DNA from: an uncultured Clostridia bacterium
GTDB lineage: Bacteria; Bacillota; Clostridia; Oscillospirales; Acutalibacteraceae
Direction of reading: 5' to 3'
Length of the DNA stretch: 5,645 nt
Assembly: GCA_945988915.1 (NCBI GenBank)
Contig: CAMFTS010000066.1
Location: 1 to 5,645, forward strand
Numbering within the stretch: the first letter of the stretch is position 1; each line of letters opens with the position of its first letter. Shown here in pieces: positions 1 to 5,192 of this stretch. Below the pieces are notes generated by a model. The model saw only the letters and a list, made by a program, of their open reading frames with translations. It was not told the DNA's origin and ran no database searches. Position numbers and translations under genes: made by a program.

Positions 1-483
1 ATGGACAATTATCCTCAATAAAATTGCGAATGCAATTGACAGAATAAAAAACATTATGTTTTTCAAGACTAAAACTGCAATCGGTTTAACAATTTCGCTT
101 TCAAGCTTTTCATAAAGCTCTGCATCGTTCTTGAAACCGCCCTTTGAAATCTGTGATGACAAAGTCGAAAGATCAAGGCCAACCTTAGTTGCATATCCTT
201 TAGCAAAATCAGGAATATTATCCATAACAATCTGTGCTTTTTCTGAATAGTTCAGAGTTGCGGGATTTGCAGGCAAACTTTCATTTATTCCCTTTTGAAC
301 AGACTTATAAAAAAACGACTTATACATAATTTCAGCGGTAGGCTGTGCCGCTGAAGAAGCCAAGAAAATTGCAAGTGCGAATGCAACCACCTCAATTACT
401 GTCGTAATCACTCCTTTATTTACAGCACGAACAACTATTAGGATTACTGCTGCGACCAAGAGCAAATCTAAAACTATACCCAT
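1..483 (-). CDS. CvpA-family membrane protein, 5' part (3' end outside window)
   Basis: The first 161 residues are visible; the reading frame is still open at the window edge. The ATG at 483-481 is chosen because a perfect GGAGG sits 7 bases upstream (491-495). Hydrophobic segments lie at about residues 2-21, 24-43 and 131-160. A polar stretch of about 85 residues (44-130, with Lys/Asp/Glu and Ser/Asn) separates the second and third. The short N-terminus running straight into two closely spaced helices matches CvpA (colicin V production) family proteins, which are integral inner-membrane proteins of uncertain function linked to envelope homeostasis. E. coli CvpA is about 160 residues in total, whereas this protein is still inside its third helix at residue 161, so the loop is enlarged. 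It is the last gene seen, 75 bases after the DUF5711-like gene. The membrane protein is certain; the CvpA assignment is likely, from topology and recognised sequence style. No specific function can be assigned. Confidence 0.72.
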   Translation of the reverse strand, partial: MGIVLDLLLVAAVILIVVRAVNKGVITTVIEVVAFALAIFLASSAAQPTAEIMYKSFFYKSVQKGINESLPANPATLNYSEKAQIVMDNIPDFAKGYATKVGLDLSTLSSQISKGGFKNDAELYEKLESEIVKPIAVLVLKNIMFFILSIAFAILLRIIVH

Positions 484-490
484 AATACTA

Positions 491-495
491 CCTCC
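491..495 (-). promoter_or_regulatory. Ribosome binding site of the CvpA-family gene
   Basis: A perfect GGAGG on the minus strand lies 7 bases before the ATG at 483. It is the strongest consensus Shine-Dalgarno core in the window and fixes the start of the partial CvpA-like gene. Confidence 0.8.
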
Positions 496-523
496 ATTAT
501 ATTATATAGGCAAATTGTATCAA
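496..523 (-). promoter_or_regulatory. Weak candidate internal promoter before the CvpA-like gene
   Basis: On the minus strand TTGATA (518-523) is followed after 16 bases by TATAAT (496-501). A second, overlapping TATAAT lies at 501-506 but is only 11 bases from TTGATA. The base match to sigma-A boxes is good. However, the first TATAAT directly abuts the GGAGG at 491-495, so transcription starting the usual 6-8 bases downstream would remove the ribosome binding site. Using the 501-506 box would keep part of the site but leaves no well-placed -35. The region is strongly AT-rich, so chance matches are expected. Confidence 0.2.
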
Positions 524-558
524 AACTGTGAATAATTAACTGCTAATTTAAAAACATT

Positions 559-1821
559 CTAATTATTCTCAGCCAAAACCGTTGTTGTTTCTTTTTCCGT
601 TTTTCCGAATGTTCTGTATTTATTTATAGCACCGGTTGTTAAAACATATGTACTGCTGCCGTTGGTGTAGCAGGATATTCCGTCGCCGGACACCTCGGCA
701 GAACCGACCTGTTTACCACGCTTATTAAAGCTTAAAAGTTGTCTGTCTGTCAGAACCGAAATGTATCCTTCGGCACATGAAACATCTCTGACATTTGAAT
801 TAATCTCAGTTGAAAATAATTCTTTTCCGCTTTTTGAATATCCTCTTAAAATTTTTACGCTTGAACTTCCGTATTTTGAAAAGACCGCAACTGTCATATT
901 ACTTGAATCGGTATATATACAAGAAAGCGTGTTAAGCGAAAGATCAATGTCTTCCTTATCTTTTTCATTTTTAATAAAGCTCAAAACCTTTTCGCCGCTT
1001 GCAATTATTCTTTTACCGTTAACAAATTTAACTTTTGATACAATTCTTTCGCCGTAATCGTACTCTGCGATTGGCTCTGAATACTCGAAATCAAAGACTA
1101 AAACTTTTGAGTAAAGCTCACCGTTCTGAGCACCGATAACAGAAATTGCCGCATACTTACCGTTATCGGAAACAGCAGTTGATATTATATTCTCTTTAGC
1201 ACAGGACCAATCATAAACTACTTTTTGATTTCTGTTATAAACCAAAAGCCGTGACATAGCACTCTCGCCTCTGACGCCGAGAGCTACACTGCCATCTTTT
1301 CCCAAGGAAGCAGTAATGATTTTACTGTTCAGTGTATTTTCATAAAGTAATTTTGTTCTTGAAATCACACTGTAACTTGTTCCGCCGACATCAAATAAAA
1401 CTGCTCTGCCGTTTACACTTTCTGCGACCGGCACTGAATATGTATGCTTATTTTCACTCATCTTTTTTGCCGTAGAATCCAAAACATAAGTTTTGTCGTC
1501 ATCAATTACAAGCAAATCAGAGTTTATCTTAATTACATTGTCAGGAGTCATACTCTCAAAATAGTAGGGATATCCCTCGCCTTTTTTTGCACCTGAAACC
1601 AATCCGCTGAAATAATCACTGACACTTGAAAATGTGATATTACCGAATCTGTCAGCCGCAACAAACAATAGAATAAGTATAACCATTACAACAAGAATAA
1701 CTTTAATAAGCTTAGTTAGTAAATCTTGATTTACAGCTCTGACGGTAGGTTTTTTACTTTTTTTTGCAGCTTTAGTGTTTCCCTTTTGAGAAACCCTTTT
1801 TTTGTTTTTTTTCTCTTTCAT
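559..1821 (-). CDS. DUF5711-like membrane-anchored beta-propeller-type protein
   Basis: This 420-residue protein has a very basic N-terminal tail (13 Lys/Arg in residues 1-30) and one hydrophobic helix at about 36-56 (LIKVILVVMVILILLFVAA). A long domain of about 350 residues follows, rich in short beta-strand-like repeats. Recurring patterns such as YVLDS, LLVYNRNQKVVYDW, VLVFDFE, VKILRGYSKSGKELF and LLSFNKRGK, each a strand followed by a charged turn, suggest blades of a WD40/TolB-like propeller. With positive residues before the helix, the propeller should face outside the cytoplasm as a type II membrane protein. The layout resembles the DUF5711 family of Clostridia; that name comes from recall and was not checked by a search. 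No catalytic motif is visible and the function is unknown. The ATG at 1821 lies 12 bases after the truA stop, with GGTGA 6 bases upstream. The start of the gene contains three A-tracts of 7-8 bases. The domain layout is solid; the family name is tentative. Confidence 0.7.
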   Translation of the reverse strand: MKEKKNKKRVSQKGNTKAAKKSKKPTVRAVNQDLLTKLIKVILVVMVILILLFVAADRFGNITFSSVSDYFSGLVSGAKKGEGYPYYFESMTPDNVIKINSDLLVIDDDKTYVLDSTAKKMSENKHTYSVPVAESVNGRAVLFDVGGTSYSVISRTKLLYENTLNSKIITASLGKDGSVALGVRGESAMSRLLVYNRNQKVVYDWSCAKENIISTAVSDNGKYAAISVIGAQNGELYSKVLVFDFEYSEPIAEYDYGERIVSKVKFVNGKRIIASGEKVLSFIKNEKDKEDIDLSLNTLSCIYTDSSNMTVAVFSKYGSSSVKILRGYSKSGKELFSTEINSNVRDVSCAEGYISVLTDRQLLSFNKRGKQVGSAEVSGDGISCYTNGSSTYVLTTGAINKYRTFGKTEKETTTVLAENN

Positions 1822-1827
1822 TAAACT

Positions 1828-1832
1828 TCACC
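1828..1832 (-). promoter_or_regulatory. GGTGA ribosome binding site of the DUF5711-like gene
   Basis: GGTGA on the minus strand lies 6 bases before the ATG at 1821 and fills most of the 12-base gap after truA. It can pair with the UCACC part of the 16S rRNA 3' end, a register downstream of the usual AGGAGG core. The truA gene uses the same pentamer at the same spacing. Confidence 0.6.
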
Positions 1833-1833
1833 G

Positions 1834-2574
1834 TTATTTATTGTAATTTACTATGTTAAGATACAATCCGCAAGCAGCAGCCGTTTTTCCTGCAGATTTT
1901 CTGTCTTTACTGTTAATGATTTCCTCTATTTTTCCTCTTTCGATTTTTCCTGAATTTACATCGAGTAATGTTCCGACAATAATTCTGACCATATTATATA
2001 AAAACCCGTCTGCTTCAATTTTAAACTCAATTAATTTTCCGTTTTTTTCAAAGCCTATGTTTTTAACAGTTCTTGTTTTATCTTCAACACTTGAATCAGC
2101 TGCGCAAAACGATGAAAAATCGTGAGTGCCCAAAAAGCTTTTGGCTTCTTCGTTAAGCAAATCAATATCAATTTCACCCGGATAATGCAAAGCTCTGCCT
2201 GTTAAAAACGGATTTCTGCTTTTGTCATTCCAAATCAAGTACTTATATTCCTTTGATGTGCAGTCATATCTTGCGTGGAAATTGAAGTCCGCTTCTTCGC
2301 AGGAAATAACTGAAATATCCTCAGGCAATACAGCATTCAACGACCTGACGATTTTTGATGTATCTATTTCCTTATCGGTTCGCATATTAAAGCAAAACAT
2401 ATTGGCGTGTACGCCGCTGTCAGTTCTGCTGCATCCGACAATATTTTCACGCACCGAAAGTATTTTTTCTATTGCGTCCTGTATTTTTTCCTGAACAGTA
2501 ACGGCATTTTCCTGGACTTGCCAGCCGTGATAGCCACTGCCGTCATACATTATCTTAAACAAATAGTTTTTCAT
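1834..2574 (-). CDS. truA: tRNA pseudouridine synthase A (tRNA pseudouridine 38-40 synthase)
   Basis: This 246-residue protein is full length for TruA (usually about 245-270). TruA isomerises uridines at positions 38, 39 and 40 in the anticodon stem-loop of many tRNAs and acts in the cytoplasm as a homodimer. Family landmarks appear in order: an N-terminal YDGSGYHGWQVQ (residues 10-21); the catalytic motif GCSRTDSGVHA (47-57) with the nucleophilic Asp52; FHARYDCTSKEYKYLIWN (99-116) with Tyr110 in the conserved active-site tyrosine position; HDFSSF (151-156); DGFLYNMVRIIVGTL (189-203); and a C-terminal ACGLYL. The catalytic motif has Ser49 and Ser53 where many orthologues have Gly and Ala; the key Arg-Thr-Asp is intact. 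The start is the ATG at 2574, with GGTGA 6 bases upstream, 16 bases after the ecfT stop. Co-location with ecfA1-ecfA2-ecfT is a conserved Firmicutes arrangement and suggests co-transcription, though no shared biochemical role is known. Confidence 0.97.
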   Translation of the reverse strand: MKNYLFKIMYDGSGYHGWQVQENAVTVQEKIQDAIEKILSVRENIVGCSRTDSGVHANMFCFNMRTDKEIDTSKIVRSLNAVLPEDISVISCEEADFNFHARYDCTSKEYKYLIWNDKSRNPFLTGRALHYPGEIDIDLLNEEAKSFLGTHDFSSFCAADSSVEDKTRTVKNIGFEKNGKLIEFKIEADGFLYNMVRIIVGTLLDVNSGKIERGKIEEIINSKDRKSAGKTAAACGLYLNIVNYNK

Positions 2575-2580
2575 AACATA

Positions 2581-2585
2581 TCACC
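2581..2585 (-). promoter_or_regulatory. GGTGA ribosome binding site of truA
   Basis: GGTGA on the minus strand lies 6 bases before the truA ATG at 2574, inside the 16-base gap after ecfT. It supports this start. A second ATG at 2579-2577 is out of frame and hits a stop after two codons. Confidence 0.6.
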
Positions 2586-2590
2586 GACTT

Positions 2591-3448
2591 TTAAAGCACG
2601 AAGCGAACAAAGGAATCAAGAATATTACTGTATTCTTCAGGCGCAACAATCAGCTTGTTGGTGATTGCAACAAATACGCATACAGCAATCAGCATAAAAA
2701 TTGCAATGTAATCTTTTAAAGCAAGTTTCATTTCTTTTAGTCTTGTTCTGCCCTCTCCGCCCTTATAACAACGACATTCCATAGCAAATGCAAGATCATA
2801 TGCTCTGCTGAAAGAATTTATAAAAAGCGGAACAAAAATAGGAATTAAAGCTTTGCCTCTTTGCACAAGATTGCCGTTTTCAAGGTCTGCGCCTCTCGAT
2901 TTCTGCGCTGACATAATCTTATCAACTTCGTCAATCAAGGTAGGAATAAATCTCAATGCTATTGTCATCATCATGGCGATTGAGTGAACATTAATTTTGA
3001 CAATTTTCAGAGGAGAGAACAGTCTTTCTATGGCGTCGGTTAAAAGCGTCGGAGAAGTCGTATAAGTCAGCAATGAGCTTGCAACAACAAGAGCAACAAT
3101 TCTGACCGTTGTAAACAATGCAGTAAACACGCCGCCGGTTGTAATATGGAATTTTCCGTACTCTATGAGTGCAATTCCTTTATCGTTATAAATTATCTGC
3201 AAAACAGAAGTGATTAAAACTATGATAAATACCGGCTTAATGCTTTTACCTATCAGTTTTAAAGAAATTTTTGAAAGCAATACCGAAATCAAAAGAAACA
3301 GCACCATTGCTCCGAGTGCCAAGAAATTTTTGCAGAGAAAAATTGCTATGATATATATAAAAGTTAATACAAGTTTCATTCTCGGATCAAGTCTGTGCAC
3401 TACGGAATTTCCCGGAAAAAACTGTCCGATTGTAATATCCTTAATCAT
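2591..3448 (-). CDS. ecfT: Energy-coupling factor transporter transmembrane protein EcfT
   Basis: This 285-residue integral membrane protein is the coupling (T) component of a group II ECF importer. It transmits ATP-driven movement of EcfA1-EcfA2 to an exchangeable S component. The N-terminus carries the family-typical QFFPGNSVVHRLDPRMKL (9-26). Hydrophobic segments lie at about 26-40, 43-60, 72-88, 105-128, 153-170, 200-216 and 246-266; not all need be separate full membrane spans. The two cytoplasmic coupling-helix motifs are visible: SRG at 184-186 (AQKSRGADLE) and Cys-Arg-Cys at 225-227 (AMECRCYKGGEGRTR). The second normally reads Ala-Arg-Gly; its Arg is kept. The start ATG (3448-3446) overlaps the ecfA2 stop by one base (TGATG), with GGGGAG 7 bases upstream, indicating translational coupling. 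Length is normal for the family (about 265-285). Substrate cannot be predicted, since specificity lies in S proteins not present here. Confidence 0.96.
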   Translation of the reverse strand: MIKDITIGQFFPGNSVVHRLDPRMKLVLTFIYIIAIFLCKNFLALGAMVLFLLISVLLSKISLKLIGKSIKPVFIIVLITSVLQIIYNDKGIALIEYGKFHITTGGVFTALFTTVRIVALVVASSLLTYTTSPTLLTDAIERLFSPLKIVKINVHSIAMMMTIALRFIPTLIDEVDKIMSAQKSRGADLENGNLVQRGKALIPIFVPLFINSFSRAYDLAFAMECRCYKGGEGRTRLKEMKLALKDYIAIFMLIAVCVFVAITNKLIVAPEEYSNILDSFVRFVL

Positions 3449-4311
3449 CAGAGCACTCCCCTTTCTTTAAAGAAACGGAGAAGCTCCGACTTTGCTTCGT
3501 CAACAGAATAAATATCGGTTCTGACATTATATCCTTTAGCCTTTAAATCCATAAGAATTCCTGTTATCTGCGGAACATTAAGACCGATTTCAACGAGCCT
3601 TTGCGCATTTGAAAAAACCTCTTTAACGCCTGTAAAGAATTCTACTTGACCTTTATTCATTACAAGGACCTTGCTTGCGCTTTTGGCAACATCTTCCATA
3701 CTGTGAGAAACTACAATAACTGTGCTGCCTGTTGATTTTCTGTAATTGTCAATCATATCGGCAATAGTATCTCTGCCTTTTGGGTCAAGTCCTGCCGTCG
3801 GCTCATCAAGAATTAAAACTTTCGGCTCCATAGCAATAACTCCTGCAATGGCTACACGCCTTTTTTCACCGCCGGACAAATCAAACGGTGATTTTTTAAG
3901 CATTTCCTTTTTAATTCCGACAAAATCTGCCGCACGCAAAACATGTTCGTTAATTTCTTCTTCGGAAAGTCCCATATTCTGCGGACCGAATGCTATATCC
4001 TTATAAACCGAGCTTTCAAACAACTGATATTCGGGATATTGAAAGCAAAGGCCGACATTAAAACGCACAGAACGCGTAAATTCCTTGCTTGAATGAATAT
4101 CTTTGCCGTCATAAAGAATTGTACCCGATGTTGGCTTTAAAAGTCCGTTTAAGTGCTGAACGAGCGTACTTTTGCCCGAACCGGTATGACCGATTATTCC
4201 GACAAATTCCCCTTCTTCGATTGAAATATTTATATCTTCAATAGCAACCTTACGAAAAGGAGTTCCTTCAGAATAAACATATGTTAAATTTTGTGTTTCG
4301 ATTATTGCCAT
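3448..4311 (-). CDS. ecfA2: Energy-coupling factor transporter ATP-binding protein EcfA2
   Basis: This 287-residue ABC ATPase is the second nucleotide-binding subunit of the ECF importer and pairs with EcfA1 on the cytoplasmic face of EcfT. Motifs appear in order: Walker A GHTGSGKST (41-49); the Q-loop in FQYPEYQLFE (90-99, Gln91), typical of EcfA2; AFGPQNMGL (107-115); signature LSGGEKRRVAIAGVIAMEP (145-163); Walker B VLILDE (165-170) with catalytic Glu170; the D-loop around AGLD (173-176); and the switch His203 (VSHSMEDV). The roughly 60-residue C-terminal extension (225-287) is characteristic of ECF ATPases. All catalytic residues are present, so it should be active. Its ATG (4311-4309) overlaps the ecfA1 TAA stop by one base (TAATG), with GGAG 7 bases upstream at 4319-4322. 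Its TGA overlaps the ecfT start. It is called EcfA2 rather than EcfA1 from gene order and the FQYPEYQLFE motif. Confidence 0.96.
   Translation of the reverse strand: MAIIETQNLTYVYSEGTPFRKVAIEDINISIEEGEFVGIIGHTGSGKSTLVQHLNGLLKPTSGTILYDGKDIHSSKEFTRSVRFNVGLCFQYPEYQLFESSVYKDIAFGPQNMGLSEEEINEHVLRAADFVGIKKEMLKKSPFDLSGGEKRRVAIAGVIAMEPKVLILDEPTAGLDPKGRDTIADMIDNYRKSTGSTVIVVSHSMEDVAKSASKVLVMNKGQVEFFTGVKEVFSNAQRLVEIGLNVPQITGILMDLKAKGYNVRTDIYSVDEAKSELLRFFKERGVL
3456..3461 (-). promoter_or_regulatory. Ribosome binding site of ecfT, inside ecfA2
   Basis: GGGGAG on the minus strand lies 7 bases before the ecfT ATG and within the last codons of ecfA2. It is preceded directly by a 14-base perfect palindrome (3462-3475) and can pair with upstream sequence at 3477-3483, so access may depend on ribosomes finishing ecfA2. 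Confidence 0.75.
3456..3488 (-). promoter_or_regulatory. Candidate alternative mRNA hairpins controlling ecfT translation
   Basis: In the mRNA, CGGAG (3488-3484) and CUCCG (3480-3476) can form a 5-bp stem with a 3-base loop that leaves the ecfT ribosome binding site free. Alternatively CUUCUC (3483-3478) can pair with the GGGGAG site (3461-3456) using two G-U pairs. That pairing stacks near a UUUCU/AGAAA stem closed by UUAA, from the palindrome TTTCTTTAAAGAAA at 3462-3475, and would hide the site. The two folds share bases and exclude each other. The pairings are read directly from the sequence; a regulatory role is inference. Confidence 0.35.
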
Positions 4312-5171
4312 TATTTGTCTCCAAGTAAATTTAAAACACTGTCAGTAAATTCTTCTCTTGTAAGAATATTATCAGGCAGATTAACTCCTGATTTTTTCAG
4401 TTCCTTTGCTAACTGAGCACATTGCGGTATATCAAGTCCGACAGATTTCAGCAAATCGGAATTTTCAAACACCTCTTTGGGTGTGCCGTCAAGCAAAATT
4501 TCAGCTTTGTCCATTACAACAATTCTGTTTGCAAGTGCCGCTTCGTCCATAAAATGAGTAATATATACCACTGTAATTCCATACTCACGGTTGAGCTTAA
4601 AAACAGTATCCATTACTTCTTTTCTGCCCTTAGGGTCAAGCATTGCCGTCGGTTCATCAAAAAAGATGCATTCCGGACGCATAGCAATAATGCCTGCTAT
4701 TGCAACCCTCTGCTTTTGACCGCCGGAAAGCTTATGAGATTCGTGATGACGGTAATCATACATATCCACCGCCTTTAGAGAATCGTCAACGCGTTTACGG
4801 ATTTCTTCTCGCGGAAGTCCGAGGTTTTCAGGTCCGAAAGCAACATCTTCTTCGACTATTGAAGCAACAATCTGGTTATCGGGGTTTTGAAATACAACGC
4901 CGACAGTTTTTCTTATCTCGTAAGATAATGCTTCATTGTTTGTATCCATACCCTTAACAACTACCTTGCCCTCGGTTGGAGTAATTATTGAATTTGAAAG
5001 CTTTGCGAGTGTGCTTTTTCCTGAACCGTTATGCCCGAGAATTGCAACGCAGTCACCTTTTTTTATGTTTAGTGAAACATGATTTATTGCAAGAGGAAGC
5101 TGTTCCTCACCTTCCGATACATCGTAACGGAAGCTGACATTTTGAAATTCAACAATGTTTTCGTTTTTCAT
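4311..5171 (-). CDS. ecfA1: Energy-coupling factor transporter ATP-binding protein EcfA1
   Basis: This 286-residue ABC ATPase (from the ATG at 5171) is the first nucleotide-binding subunit of the ECF importer and forms a heterodimer with EcfA2. Numbering here starts from an upstream in-frame TTG at 5174, so subtract one for the ATG start. Walker A is GHNGSGKST (47-55); the Q-loop lies in FQNPDNQIVA (95-104, Gln96), the EcfA1-type motif; AFGPENLGL (112-120) follows; the signature is LSGGQKQRVAIAGIIAMRP (149-167); Walker B is CIFFDE (169-174) with Glu174; then MLDP and the switch His207 (ITHFMDEA). A C-terminal ECF-type extension of about 60 residues ends in LNLLGDK. AAGGAA at 5183-5188 lies 8 bases before the TTG and 11 before the ATG, so both starts are possible; I prefer the ATG. 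The gap from the methyltransferase stop is about 20 bases, so the gene is probably co-transcribed with it. Confidence 0.96.
   Translation of the reverse strand: MKNENIVEFQNVSFRYDVSEGEEQLPLAINHVSLNIKKGDCVAILGHNGSGKSTLAKLSNSIITPTEGKVVVKGMDTNNEALSYEIRKTVGVVFQNPDNQIVASIVEEDVAFGPENLGLPREEIRKRVDDSLKAVDMYDYRHHESHKLSGGQKQRVAIAGIIAMRPECIFFDEPTAMLDPKGRKEVMDTVFKLNREYGITVVYITHFMDEAALANRIVVMDKAEILLDGTPKEVFENSDLLKSVGLDIPQCAQLAKELKKSGVNLPDNILTREEFTDSVLNLLGDK
4319..4322 (-). promoter_or_regulatory. Ribosome binding site of ecfA2, inside ecfA1
   Basis: GGAG on the minus strand lies 7 bases before the ecfA2 ATG, within the last codons of ecfA1. With the TAATG stop/start overlap it fits re-initiation or coupled translation of the two ATPase subunits. 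Confidence 0.7.
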
Positions 5172-5182
5172 CAATCAATTTA

Positions 5183-5188
5183 TTCCTT
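5183..5188 (-). promoter_or_regulatory. Ribosome binding site of ecfA1 (start ambiguous)
   Basis: AAGGAA on the minus strand lies in the gap after the methyltransferase stop. Spacing is 8 bases to a TTG at 5174 and 11 bases to the ATG at 5171. Spacing favours TTG and codon preference favours ATG; the proteins differ by one residue. Confidence 0.55.
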
Positions 5189-5192
5189 TATT

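Larger units (their letters stand above)
484..558 (-). other. Longest intergenic gap (75 bases), no terminator seen
   Basis: This AT-rich gap separates the DUF5711-like stop codon (TAG, 561-559) from the CvpA-like start. It holds the GGAGG ribosome binding site and a doubtful promoter. I find no GC-rich hairpin followed by a U-run in the direction of transcription, so read-through from the upstream genes is expected. It is the only gap in the window longer than about 21 bases, and therefore the most plausible place for an extra promoter or RNA processing site. Confidence 0.6.

Noticed and set aside
22..37. Inverted repeat AATTGC-GAAT-GCAATT at the window edge
   Set aside because: It lies inside the third hydrophobic segment of the CvpA-like gene, is short and AT-rich, and has no adjacent U-run, so it is probably a chance result of hydrophobic codons.
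484..558. Possible terminator between the DUF5711-like and CvpA-like genes
   Set aside because: No GC-rich stem followed by a U-run could be found on the minus strand in these 75 bases.
761..1057. Plus-strand open frame of 98 codons opposite the DUF5711-like gene
   Set aside because: It lies fully antisense to a well-supported gene, has no good ribosome binding site, and its composition is that of a shadow frame. The other plus-strand frames opposite truA and the ecf genes fail for the same reasons.
2571..2579. Two-codon upstream ORF (ATG TTA TGA) overlapping the truA start
   Set aside because: It is a by-product of ATGTTATGA. It encodes only Met-Leu, and the GGTGA site is better placed for the truA ATG (6 bases) than for this one (1 base).
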